From: Algoriphagus ornithinivorans
GTDB taxonomy: Bacteria > Bacteroidota > Bacteroidia > Cytophagales > Cyclobacteriaceae
DNA length: 64,000 nt
Assembly: GCF_900115305.1 (NCBI RefSeq)
Contig: NZ_FOVW01000003.1
Coordinates: 186,001-250,000, forward strand
Reading direction: 5' to 3'
The translations under genes were made by a program, and so were the position numbers. The notes under the pieces are model-generated. The model was not told the origin of the DNA and made no database searches. It saw only the letters and a list, made by a program, of their open reading frames with translations. The stretch's first letter is position 1. The number at the start of each line of letters is the position of its first letter. This document shows, one piece after another, positions 25,901-36,500 of the stretch.

Positions 25901-28900
25901 TGAAAATGGTGAAGAGTCCATTGAATGGGGAAGTAATGGCCAGTCAACTTTCCCCAGATATAAAACTCCCAGAGAAAATGTCTTTTTGGATTACTATAAA
26001 GCTGGTCAAAGAGGTGAATCCCTATTGATCAATGAAATTAGCGAGGAAGAATGTCCTTCACATTACGAATATCTCTGCAGTCTTCCCGGAGTAGGTGATC
26101 AGTTGCTCAAGATGAAAGCCGCTGGAATCTCTTTTCCCAAGTACCAAATAGACCACGTGGCTTTTTTCAAATATGGCTACATTCTATTTATCACTTATGA
26201 ACCTGTGCCTGAATCTCACTCAGTTTTCAAGCGGTTCGCACAGGTTTTTGAACAAACTTATACTCGGTTTTTAGACCTTCAGAGAGCTGAGGCTCAAACC
26301 AGGAAATCAGAAATCGAGGTTGCAGTCGAGCGGGTTCGGGCTCAATCCATGGCCATGCATCATCCAGACGATCTCGACAAAGTAAACAAAGAACTATTAA
26401 GCCAACTTCAATGGCTTCAGATACAAGGACTTTCCGGAGTTACTTTTTATTTGGTCGAAGAAAATGGATGGGTGAAAGCATGGGATTTTTCAAGTCCTGG
26501 GAATATTGGAAATCAGACCAGCTATACGTTTCAGTTTGATTCCAACAAGCATGAAATGTTAGGATTTCCCTTTAAAATACTGGAAAATACTGACCTAGAT
26601 TATTTCATTGCCGATTACCCCCTTGAAAAACTAAAAAGGGCATTACCCGAGTTGGAAGAAATCGACCCATCAATTGCGGAAATTTTTACAAAGGCTATTG
26701 AAACTGGAATATTAAGCCATCAATGGTCGGCTTGCGCTAGAATTTCCAGTGGAATGCTTGGAGTCGACCTGACCGCTCCCCCAAGTGAAGACACAAAAAC
26801 CATTGTGTTGAAAATGGCAGGAGCATTCAACCAGGCCTACACCCGCTTCCTTGATTTACAAAAAGCCGAAGCTCAGGCTAGAGAAGCCCAAATTGAATCA
26901 GCGCTGGAAAGAGTAAGAAGCCGCTCCATGGCGATGCATAATAGTAATGAAATAGGAGATGTGGCGATGGTTCTCTTTCAACAACTCAAGAGTTTAGGCG
27001 GAGAACTTTGGGGTACGGGCTTCGCATTCTGTGAAAAAAATTCGGAGCTTGATGAATTCTGGTTTGCCAATGAAAACGGCATCATGCCGCATTTAAAAAT
27101 CCCTAACAATGTGGACCCAGCCCATAAGCAAATGTATGAGGGCTGGAATAATAACCTAGAGTTTCTATCTATAGAAAATGGTGGTAAGGAGCTAAAAAAT
27201 CATTATAAATATATGCTCACAGTTCCTGATGTGCAGCCCATTTTCCAAGGGATATTAGATCAGGGCATTGAATTTCCAACATGGCAAAAATGGCATGCCG
27301 CCTATTTCAAATATGGGTATATGCTAGTCATCACGACTGAAACCTATGAAGACGAAAAGGTTTTCACACGGTTTGCCAGAGTGTTTGAACAGGCTTTTAC
27401 CCGATTTCTGGATCTTCAAAAAGCCGAAGCTCAGGCAAGGGAAGCCCGAATTGAAGCTGCTTTGGAACGCACAAGAACTCAAAGCATGCTCATGAAGCAT
27501 TCTGATGAGATCAAATCCATTTCAACCATTTTCCATCAGCAATTACTCGAATTGGGTATCCCCTCTGAGTTTTCCTATGTATGGCTTCCCGATGAACCCA
27601 ATAGTGAACATCAATTTTGGGCAAGTTGGTCGGAAGAAGAAAATGGGAAAGTAATTTACCTGAGCAAACAAGTTACCTATCCACTCGACAAATCAGAACC
27701 TTATACTAAAGCATGTATTGAGGCTTGGGCACAACCTGAGGTTTTGTTGGAAGAGTTTATTTCTCCGCCAGAAGTAGCAGGATTTTTTGAGGTTTGGCAG
27801 GAATTACTTGAAGGAGCAGAAAAATTAAAAGCAGAATATTTTCCTGAAGGAATTTTCTATTCCGAAGCTTACATGCGATTCGGATGTTTTGGTATCAATA
27901 TAAAACGTAGGCTTACCCCAGAGGAAAAGTCCATCCTCAAAAGATTCTCCATTGAATTTGAAAGGGCTTATACCCGATTCTTAGACTTGAAAAAAGCAGA
28001 AGAACAGGCCCGGGAAGCACAGATTGAACTGGCGGTTGAAAGAGTACGGGCAAGAGCTTTAGCGATGTACCAATCAGGGGAAATTCTCGAAGTGGTCCAC
28101 AAGCTGAAAGAGGAAATTATGAGCTTGAATATTCCTCAGGTGGCGGCTGCCACTATTCATTTGAAAGAACCTTACGGGCGATGCAGAGTTTGGGATCTGA
28201 CTTCACTGGAATTGAAAGAAGAAGATCTTCATCTTCCGCTTGATATTAGTTTTAAGCTAGAAGATACTCACCCAGATTTTTTTATGCGAAAAATCTGGGC
28301 ACACACTGGAGACTATTTTGTGGTTATCCAGAAAAAAAGAGACTTCCAGCATACTGTTCAATGGCTTAAAGACAATGGGCATCCTGAGCAAGCTGAAGAG
28401 GCCCGGATATTTTTTAACACAACTCAATTGGAGCAAGCCTATCATCCCACAGTACCCTTGAAAAATGGGAGAATGAGCCTGGATTTGCTTGAGCCTCCAC
28501 AGGATGAAGTTGCCTCTATTCTGAAAAAAATGGCTGCAGCTTTTGACTTGGCCTATAAGCGATTTGAGGATCTTCAAAAGGCCGAATCTCAGTCAAAAGA
28601 AGCTAAAATTGAGTTGTCGCTGGAAAGGATACGGTCTCAAGTAACCTCCATGCAGGAATCTAATGAACTCTTTGACGTGGTGGTAGCTATGCGCAAGGAG
28701 TTTGTATCATTAGGACATCGAGCACACTCTTTTTGGCATATGAAATGGTCAAAAGAATCCTATGATATGTCCATGACTTCAGAAGAAGGTGATCGGATAG
28801 GAATGATAATCTCCGTCCCAAAATTTGTCCATGACAATATCCCTTCTTTGGCTTCTTGGGAGAAATCAGATTCTCCAGTATTTGTACTCGATTTGGATGG

Positions 28901-30593
28901 TTCTCAGGCCTGGGATTACATAGAAAATATGAATAAGTACGGGCACTACGAACTAGCTGATCCTAAATCGCCGAGTGAAGAAGATATTTTGGCCATTGGA
29001 GGTTTGACATTTGTAATCGCCCGAACCACTCATGGAGAAATTGGATTCAGCTTGCCGGGAAAAATCCCTAATCCTCCTGAGGAATCTCTTCATACCTTGA
29101 TTCGATTTGCCAAAGTTTTTGGGATAGCCTACAAACGTTTTGAAGACCTTCAATATGCCGAATCTCAAGCAAAAGAAGCGCAAATCGAACTATCACTGGA
29201 GAGAATTCGATCCAAGGTAACTTCCATGCAGGAATCCACTGACCTATTAGACATCATGGTCAGTATCCGTAGTGAATTTGTTTCACTTGGCCACGAAGCT
29301 CAATATTTCTGGTACATGCGCTGGCTACCTGACAAATATGAGAAAGCCATGACCTCTGGAGATGGAGCACAAGTAGGCATGGTCATGACCTTACCTCGGC
29401 ATATTCATGGAGATATCCCATTGGTTGCCAATTGGGAACGAGGCAGTGAACCTACCCTGATTTTTCCGATGGATATTGACACCGCCATGGACTATGTTCA
29501 AAAAATGGTCTCCTTAGGCGATTTCGAAAAGGTAGACCCCAACGCCCCAACCATGGATGATATCAAGCATATTGGAGGGCTAACTTTTATTATGGCAAAA
29601 ACATCACAAGGAGAAATCGGCTATAGTTTGCCCGGCTATGTGCCTAATCCTCCTGAAGAAGCAGTAAGCACCTTGGCCCGATTTGCTGGTGTTTTTGACT
29701 TAGCGTACAAACGTTTTGAGGACTTGAAAAAGGCAGAAAAAGATTTAGTGGCGATAAAAGCAGCAAAATCCAAAGCTGAATCTGCTTTGAAAGAGCTGAA
29801 AGCTGCTCAGGAACAATTGATTCAGCAGGAAAAGCTGGCTAGCCTAGGACAGCTGACCGCAGGTATTGCCCATGAGATTAAAAACCCCTTGAATTTCGTG
29901 AATAACTTCTCTGAGTTGAGCAAGGAACTGATAGAGGAAGTTTTTGAAGAGTTGGAAAAGCTTGATGAATCGGATATCAAACAAGAAATCATGGACATTT
30001 TAACAGATGTCAAAAGCAATCTAACCAAAGTGCATGAGCACGGTAGCCGGGCAGATGGGATCGTAAAATCCATGCTGCAGCACAGTAGGGGAAGTGCTGG
30101 AAAAACAAGCGCAATCCGAGTAAACGAATTCGTAAAAGAATTTAGCAATCTGGCTTTCCATGGTATGAGGGCGGGAAAAAATCCTATCAACGTCAATCTG
30201 GATTTTGATTTGGATGAAAATGCCGGAGAGCTAACACTCGTGATGGAGGATTTTTCAAGAGTTATTTTGAACATCGCAAACAACGCCTTTGATGCGATGC
30301 GTGATAAGCAGAACTCTTCCAAAAACGGGGAATATCTACCTAGTCTGAAAATCAAAACAAAAAGACTGAAAAACAAGGTGCTGATCAGTATCCAAGACAA
30401 TGGGCCCGGAATTCCTGACGGAATCAAAGACAAAATCTTACATCCCTTTTTTACCACAAAAAAGGGTACCGAGGGAACAGGCCTTGGCCTGAGTATTACC
30501 CATGATATAGTAAAAGCTCATGGGGGAGAAATTAAAATTGAAAGTGAAGCCGGCGATGGAGCAAGTTTTCTTATCTCATTACCCATAAGCTAA
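22983..30593 (+). CDS. Giant soluble histidine kinase with 11 tandem sensory modules
   Basis: 2536 aa with no signal peptide or membrane helix, so cytoplasmic. Residues ~1-135 form an NTF2/SnoaL-like domain (KFWDSYIKGNIPIFSSTLDE ... GWKVLHQHGS). A coiled coil leads into 11 modules of ~185-196 aa (~residues 172-2243), each opening with a linker close to RFLDLQKAEAQAREAQIE plus AALERVRSRSMAM and containing a GAF-like alpha/beta domain. The C-terminus is a complete kinase: His2297 in GIAHEIKNPLNFVNN, N-box NIANNAFDAMRDK, DNGPGIPD and GTGLGLSITHD. The next gene, a longer paralogue, starts 6 bases later. Ligands are unknown; GAF-like assignment rests on pattern only, kinase assignment is firm. Confidence 0.9.
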   Translation: MIDIDASREASALKVYHKFWDSYIKGNIPIFSSTLDEDFEMIGTSETEVCHNKAEGIAFFKNQIEEIVGKAEMRNRNIITKAIGEMFLIIENCDIYVISEPEWAFYSKLRISTLLHETPLGWKVLHQHGSLPDMKVEDGETMALEKVSQENLELRQAVKRRTAELENKTKELEIEASLERVRAAAMSMKKPDDMLDVCQIIADQLNAFGVEQIRNVQTTIIDEEKGHYLCYQYFPAYKKTVVELTKYFKSPVEHEMVRRMLASKDGHFIGSIQGKELREFAAHRKEENHFSDPLLDQSQELSYCFLSIGKGGLGLSLYQALNQEVLHIFKRFHQVFTLAYRRFLDIQQAEEQAREAKIEAALERVRSKSLAMHQTSELQSVIHTVHEELLRLNLSIFGGSFIVINSELDTELKCWGAGGTAETSEEIHIPRYDKPFYTNLLERVKKGPSFFTEEFTFEEKVEFFTFLFNHQPWSKLSNKEKKQTLETKGGYTRSCVVSEHTSIFIINHEGVPFSESDNTILKRFGRVFEQSYTRFLDLQKAEAQAREAQIETALEKVRSRSMGMHKSGELHEVIKVVYEQFRALKIPIEHTGFIMDYKNREDMNIWLADENQVHAQITFPYFDSPHWNSFREAKSKSKDFFTNLLDFEAKNRFYRKLFDYIPDLPQETQEFYFSQPGLSISTVLMDNVGLYFENYTTTSFTEEENQILKRFGKVFQQTYTRFLDLQKAEAQAKEARIESALERVRSRSLAMHHSSELSSVVDTLLQEFTGLDFTLTFCIINLIDGDDLSNTVWAANPETGKDAESYYMKFEDYDFHRAMWDAWKAQDRRFVYVLEGEEKKIYDEYLYSETEFRRFPKHVQEANKSLERYVAGFTFFKYSGLQTVSVNPISEEELAILERFGKVFEQAYIRFLDLQKAEAQAREAQIETALEKVRSRSMGMQKSDELADLSLELVKQVQALGVETWFCAFNIYDENGEESIEWGSNGQSTFPRYKTPRENVFLDYYKAGQRGESLLINEISEEECPSHYEYLCSLPGVGDQLLKMKAAGISFPKYQIDHVAFFKYGYILFITYEPVPESHSVFKRFAQVFEQTYTRFLDLQRAEAQTRKSEIEVAVERVRAQSMAMHHPDDLDKVNKELLSQLQWLQIQGLSGVTFYLVEENGWVKAWDFSSPGNIGNQTSYTFQFDSNKHEMLGFPFKILENTDLDYFIADYPLEKLKRALPELEEIDPSIAEIFTKAIETGILSHQWSACARISSGMLGVDLTAPPSEDTKTIVLKMAGAFNQAYTRFLDLQKAEAQAREAQIESALERVRSRSMAMHNSNEIGDVAMVLFQQLKSLGGELWGTGFAFCEKNSELDEFWFANENGIMPHLKIPNNVDPAHKQMYEGWNNNLEFLSIENGGKELKNHYKYMLTVPDVQPIFQGILDQGIEFPTWQKWHAAYFKYGYMLVITTETYEDEKVFTRFARVFEQAFTRFLDLQKAEAQAREARIEAALERTRTQSMLMKHSDEIKSISTIFHQQLLELGIPSEFSYVWLPDEPNSEHQFWASWSEEENGKVIYLSKQVTYPLDKSEPYTKACIEAWAQPEVLLEEFISPPEVAGFFEVWQELLEGAEKLKAEYFPEGIFYSEAYMRFGCFGINIKRRLTPEEKSILKRFSIEFERAYTRFLDLKKAEEQAREAQIELAVERVRARALAMYQSGEILEVVHKLKEEIMSLNIPQVAAATIHLKEPYGRCRVWDLTSLELKEEDLHLPLDISFKLEDTHPDFFMRKIWAHTGDYFVVIQKKRDFQHTVQWLKDNGHPEQAEEARIFFNTTQLEQAYHPTVPLKNGRMSLDLLEPPQDEVASILKKMAAAFDLAYKRFEDLQKAESQSKEAKIELSLERIRSQVTSMQESNELFDVVVAMRKEFVSLGHRAHSFWHMKWSKESYDMSMTSEEGDRIGMIISVPKFVHDNIPSLASWEKSDSPVFVLDLDGSQAWDYIENMNKYGHYELADPKSPSEEDILAIGGLTFVIARTTHGEIGFSLPGKIPNPPEESLHTLIRFAKVFGIAYKRFEDLQYAESQAKEAQIELSLERIRSKVTSMQESTDLLDIMVSIRSEFVSLGHEAQYFWYMRWLPDKYEKAMTSGDGAQVGMVMTLPRHIHGDIPLVANWERGSEPTLIFPMDIDTAMDYVQKMVSLGDFEKVDPNAPTMDDIKHIGGLTFIMAKTSQGEIGYSLPGYVPNPPEEAVSTLARFAGVFDLAYKRFEDLKKAEKDLVAIKAAKSKAESALKELKAAQEQLIQQEKLASLGQLTAGIAHEIKNPLNFVNNFSELSKELIEEVFEELEKLDESDIKQEIMDILTDVKSNLTKVHEHGSRADGIVKSMLQHSRGSAGKTSAIRVNEFVKEFSNLAFHGMRAGKNPINVNLDFDLDENAGELTLVMEDFSRVILNIANNAFDAMRDKQNSSKNGEYLPSLKIKTKRLKNKVLISIQDNGPGIPDGIKDKILHPFFTTKKGTEGTGLGLSITHDIVKAHGGEIKIESEAGDGASFLISLPIS
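23497..29711 (+). repeat. Eleven tandem ~570-base sensory modules in the first giant kinase
   Basis: The linker Met-x-Met box recurs near 23535, 24091, 24661, 25228, 25791, 26346, 26926, 27483, 28057, 28645 and 29220, a period of 555-588 bases. Linkers are highly conserved, domains between them much less. Modules 10 and 11 are close relatives (SxTSMQES, FVSLGH, IGGLTF), suggesting recent duplication; modules 3 and 5 share almost identical linkers. Confidence 0.85.
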
Positions 30594-30599
30594 TACCAG

Positions 30600-33500
30600 A
30601 TGGAAAGATCGAAGAAAGAACTATTGGAAAAGACCTACCGGGAATTTATGAAGGTAGGATTAGAGTCCAATGAGCCCAATCTATTAGAGGGACTGGTAGA
30701 TGAGAACGTCATGGGTTTTGGTACCGCAATGGATGAGAAAATCCTAGGCTTGGAGGAGTTTAAAAAACTGCTGAATAATCAAAAAATCCAAAGTAAAGGT
30801 TTGGACATCACATGGAGGAATGAGCCGGTTCATCGATTTATTTCTGAAGATGAAAATTCCGCGGTCTTTGCAGAAAATATTTATGCAACCATCAAAACCG
30901 GTGAAGAAGTGGTAGAAATGTACATGCGTTTTTCTACAGTATTGAATTATTCTGATAAGCAATGGAAAATAGTTCATTGGCATGGATCAAAGCCTGAGGA
31001 AGTAGCGAGTGAAAAGGATACCTGGGGGATTGACGTTTGGAAACAAAAGACTGAGGAACTAGAAAAACTCGTCAAAGAAAAAACCGCCGATTTACTGGAA
31101 AAAAACAGGGAATTAGAGATTGAAGCAGCTTTGGAGAGGATTCGGGCGCGGACTATGGCTATGCAATCCAGTAACGAGCTAGCAGCTACTGCATCCTTAT
31201 TATTTCAAGAATTACAGGGGCTTGGAATTAGTACCTATAGCTCTGGATTTACTATTTGGGACGAAGAACAAAAACATCTTATTTCTTGGATGTGCAATGC
31301 GGATGGATCCATGAACCCTCCATTCAGAATGCCCATAGGGGAAAACGATTGGCACAAGCACCAATTTGAATCTTGGAAAAAGGGGGAAAGCTTTTTAAAG
31401 AAAGACTTTTCAGGCAAAGAGATGCAGGCCTATTTCAAGTATTTGCATTCCTTCCCAATGCTTAAAAAAGCATTTCAAAAATCAATGGATGCAGGATTTC
31501 CTTTGCCAGAAAGGCAGATCCACCATGTGGCAAATTTTGCTTCTGGCAATCTGTTATTTATTACACTAGAACCCCTATCAGGGGCCCAGGCTTTATTTCA
31601 ACGATTCGCCAAGGTATTCGAACAAACTTATACTCGCTTTCTGGATCTTGAAAAAGCAGAATTCCAAGCACGTGAAGCCACAATTGAAGCAGCATTGGAG
31701 AAAGTCCGTTCAAGATCACTTGCCATGCACAAAAGTGATGAATTGAATGAGGTAGTAGCTGTGCTCTTCCAAAAATTGAAAGATCTGGAAATACCATTCA
31801 CAGCGGTTGGCATAGCGACCGTCATTGAAGATTCAAAAGACTTAAATTCATTTGTTTGTGGACAGAATGAAGAAGGTTTGGTCATTACAAATTACCGTCT
31901 TCCCTACTTTCAGAATCCTATACCGAAAGATTTTTACAATGCGCTAGAAAAGCAATTGGATTTTTTTGAAGGACATTATTCTAAAGAAGAAAAAGATGCT
32001 TTCTATCATCATCTGATTGAGCATACTGAGGAATTCAAGCAATTGCCGGAAGATATTCTGGAAATGATATTCAATAGCGAGACCTACTGCATTTCAACAA
32101 TAGCGGTCAAAAATGCTGTGTTTAACATCAATGATTTTGAAGGGAAGTCCTTAGCTCAACATGAAATTGATATCATCCAACGTTTTGCAAGGGTATTCGA
32201 GCAAGCCTATACCCGATTCCTAGACCTCCAAAAGGCGGAAGCACAGGCAAGGGAATCCGAAATTCAATTGGCCTTGGAAAGGGTGCGCGCCAGATCCATG
32301 GCTATGAAAAGCACGGATGAACTGCATGAGGTACTTAGTGTTTTGTTCCGACAATTTGACCAGCTCGGAATTCATCCCATGAATGTATTTCTAAGTCTTT
32401 TTGACCGGGAAAACAGAACACTCACCTATAGGGCTTCCGGAAAGTCAAAACATAGACAACCTCAAAAGCAGGTTGTTCATGTAGATAGTATGGAAGAGTT
32501 AAAAGGGATTTATGATAAGTTTATCAATGACAAATCCGACTCGGTAGAAGTCATTTTTTATTCCAAGGAAGTCCTTCCTCAGGTTTTTGAAATATTCTCT
32601 GAAACCTTTGATGCGATGCCGGAGGATGAAAGAATGAAACTAGAATATTTTCCAGAAGGAGGCTATTCCATGGCAGGCTACACACCATTTGGTTACCTGG
32701 GCTACGACCATCTACGACCTGCCACAAGCGAGGAAAAAGAAATCCTTTCACGCTTTTGTAAAGAGTTCACAAGAGTCTACCAACGCTTTTTGGACATTCA
32801 GAAGGCAGAAGCACAAGCTCGAGAATCACAAATTCAATTGTCCCTCGAGCGGGTACGTGCCCGCTCCATGGCCATGCACAACTCCAATGAACTGGCGGAT
32901 GTATGCCAAGTCCTTTTTGAGGAAATAAGCAAATTGACCAAGACTCCAGATCGGTTTAATATCGTAATGCCGCAGGATGGAGGTGAATTTTTGGAAGCCT
33001 GGTTGACTGATCAGGAAGGGCATAAAGTCAGTAGAAAATTCTTGATGTCTGCTGAGAAATCTGAAATCATCCAAGAGATTTTCAAAGCCTTTAAGAAAAA
33101 GGAAGCCGTTCTGATTTTTGATTTAAAAGGAAAAAAACTCAAAGATTGGATTGCATATAGCAGTGAGGTGCTCGGAATTCCTTTCAGGGAGGGTGAAAAG
33201 TTAAAAGAAAGGTTCATCACTTCTACCCTATTTGAATATGGCTATATCGGAACAACTGATCACACCGCTCCAAGTAAGGAGCTTATAGAATTGATTCAAC
33301 GTTTTGCCAGGGTATTTGAGCAGGCCTATAGACGATTTCTAGACTTGGAGCGTGCAGAAAAACAAGCTCGAAAAGCCCAAATTGAAGTAGCACTGGAACG
33401 GATTCGTGCGAGATCAATGGCCATGCATACCTCGGAGGAACTGAATGAAGTTCTGAGCGTCATGTTTAAGCAAATTGAAGAGCTGGGCATCGATGCCAAA

Positions 33501-36500
33501 TGTGCCCATCTCACCCTGATGGATCTTGAAAGTAACGCATTCAGCTTTAGGATTACCGGTAAAAATGGGGCATCCAATATCGGTGAACAAATCATTGATT
33601 TGGATGCCATGCCTACTTGGAAGGAAACCGTAACTAATTGGAAAAAGCAAAAACCACATAGTCACCAATGCTTGGTATATCCACCTGAAGTATTACCGAA
33701 TTTATTTCAAATTATCAATGAATCTCTTCAATCCCTCCCACCGAAAGAAAGAATAACATTTGAAGATTATCCTGAAGGAATTTTCGACTGCGAAGGGCAC
33801 AACAAGTTTGGTTATATAGGATTTAATAATTCCCGTCCTCCAACAGATGAGGAAATCGCAATCGTCATTCGATTTGCCCGGGAATTTGAACGCGTTTACC
33901 AGCGATTCCTTGATATTAAAAAGGCCGAGGCACAGGCAAGAGAAGCTCAAATTGAAGCTGCCTTGGAAAAGGTTCGGAGTAGATCTTTGGGAATGCAAAG
34001 CTCGAATGAGCTGCAAGAAGTGGTACAAATAGTTGCCGAAAAGATCCAGGAATTAGGTGTAATTGTGGACCCTGTGGGTGTGCTCATCTGCACTTACCCG
34101 GAGGGTACCAAAGACGTGATTCACTGGACCTATACCCCTGCTGATCAGGAGCGTTCAAAGCCTTACTTTATGCCCTATTTTGAGCATCCTATCTGGGATG
34201 AGGCGTGGGAATCCAAAAACCGGGGTGATGCCTATTTTTCAAAAACCTACCCGAAGGGCGTCAAAAACAAGTTCCTGCGAACCATTTTCTCTAGAAGTGA
34301 TTCCGATTATGCCAAATTACCCGAGGAATACAAACAGTGGCAATTAGAAAGCCCGATTTACCACCTTTCCTATGCCTGGGCCAAAAACTCCGCGATTGTA
34401 GTACCCAATAACGAAGGGCTTGAACCCGATGAAGAACAAATAGGAATTTTGATTCGATTTGCCCGGGTGTTTGAGCAGAGTTATGTAAGGTTTTTGGATC
34501 TTCAAAAATCCGAAAAGCAAGCCCGAGAAGCTCAAATAGAAGCATCCTTGGAGCGGATTCGTGCCCGTGCAATGGCCATGCATCATCCGGATGAATTGTC
34601 TGAAGTTTTAGCCTTGATGTTTGATCAATTAAGCCACTTGGGAGTCGATGCACATTGGACCCATTTGACACTGATCAACTTAGAAAATAACACATTTATC
34701 TATCGAATGACGAGCAAGGATGGTAAGCCTGTGCATGCCGAGCAGGTGGTTCAACTCGATGCGATGGATACATGGTCTCATACTGTGGAAACTTTTAAAT
34801 CTCAAAATCCTGAAACAATCACTCATATCCACTTTTCGCCAGATGTGCTGCCAAGAGTTTGGGAATTGTTTGACGGAATTTTCTCATCCCTACCAGAGGA
34901 GTCAAAGATCAACCCGAATGACTTTCCGAATGGGATTCACACAACTGAGGCAAATTGCAAATTTGGATACTTGGGAATCAATCAATCCCGAGAAGCAACA
35001 ACAGAAGAGAAAAAAATATTAGGCAGGTTTGGCAGTGAGTTTGGCCGTTTATACCAACGCTATCTGGATATTGAAAAAGCACAAAAGCAAGCCCGTGAGG
35101 CTCAAATCGAAGCATCCCTGGAGCGTGTAAGGGCGAGAGCCATGGCCATGCACCAAACTGATGAGTTAACTGATGTGCTCTGCGTTCTATTTGATCAATT
35201 CGACTTACTAGGAATCAATCCGGTATTGACTCATTTGACTTTATTTGATGAAGCGAATGAAACCTTTAGCATCAGGCTGACGACCACTGCTGACAATGGC
35301 GTGGTGGCAGAACAGCTAATCGATATTCATGCCATTGAGGCTTGGAAACAGGCCTTTGCCCAATGGAAAAGCTGTGAGCCCAATTCGGTAAATACCATTG
35401 ATTATGCTCCAGAAGACCTCCCTTACCTATGGGAATTACTATCTGAAGTGATGAGTGCTTTGCCAGAGGGTCACAAAATAAACCCTGAAGACTTCCCAAA
35501 TGGACTTTTCACCACTCAGGGTCATTTCCAATTTGGCTATCTGGGTTTCAACCACTCCCGCAAAGCCACTGAAGAGGAAAAGAATATAGTCAGTCGCTTT
35601 GCCAGAGAATTTGGTCGAACTTATCAGCGCTTTTTGGATTTGGAAAAAGCCGAAGCACAGGCTATGGAAGCCCAAATAGAGGCCGCTTTAGAAAAGGTAA
35701 GAAGCCAGTCCTTAAGCATGCAAAGCAGTAAGGAAATGCAGAAGGTAGCCAATGTGATTTTTGAGCAAATCCAGAGCCTTGGCTTACAAATCGATGCAGT
35801 AGGGATGAGTGGGGTGATTGATCCAAAATCTTCCTATGAGGTCTGGGTCGGCGGTACCACGTCTACAGAACCATTGGTAATCCCTTACAATAATTCTACC
35901 CATGTACAAAGGGACTACAATGAAGCCATTGAGAATAGGATGGAACTTTTTACCAAAACTTACACGGGGAAAACATGGCAGGAATATAATCGGTTCATGC
36001 TGCGCAACGACAACATTTCAACAAAGCTTCGAAAGCTGATGAAAGATTCTGTTGCCTTTAGTACCACTTGTTCCTTTGCAAAAAAATCTAGCATTCAAAT
36101 CGCCAGATACAATGATATACCCTTTACTGATGCTGAAAATGACATTGTAAAGAGGTTTACTAAGGTATTTGAGCAAGCCTATATCCGCTTTTTGGATCTT
36201 AAAAAATCAGAAGCCCAAGCCAGAGAAGCCCGGATTGAGGCAGCCTTAGAGAAAATCAGATCTAGGACCATGGGCATGCAAAGCAGTTCGGAACTACCCG
36301 AAGTAGCCAATTTGCTTTTTTTGGAAGTCCAGGCATTAGGTATCCCCGCATGGAGCTGTGGGTATAATATTCTGGCGGAGGATAAAAAAACAGCTACCTG
36401 CTGCATGAGTAGTGAGGGCACCCTTCAAACCCCATTTCAGCTTCGCCTTTATGGTGAAGCCTCTTTCAATGAGATGGGTGAATTCATTCGGAGTGCCGAT

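Noticed and set aside
29822..30457. 211-codon minus-strand open frame
   Set aside because: It is the antisense of the kinase core of the first giant, and a similar antisense frame (39149-39682) exists in the second giant. It follows from conserved codon choice in the sense gene and has no independent start context or family features.
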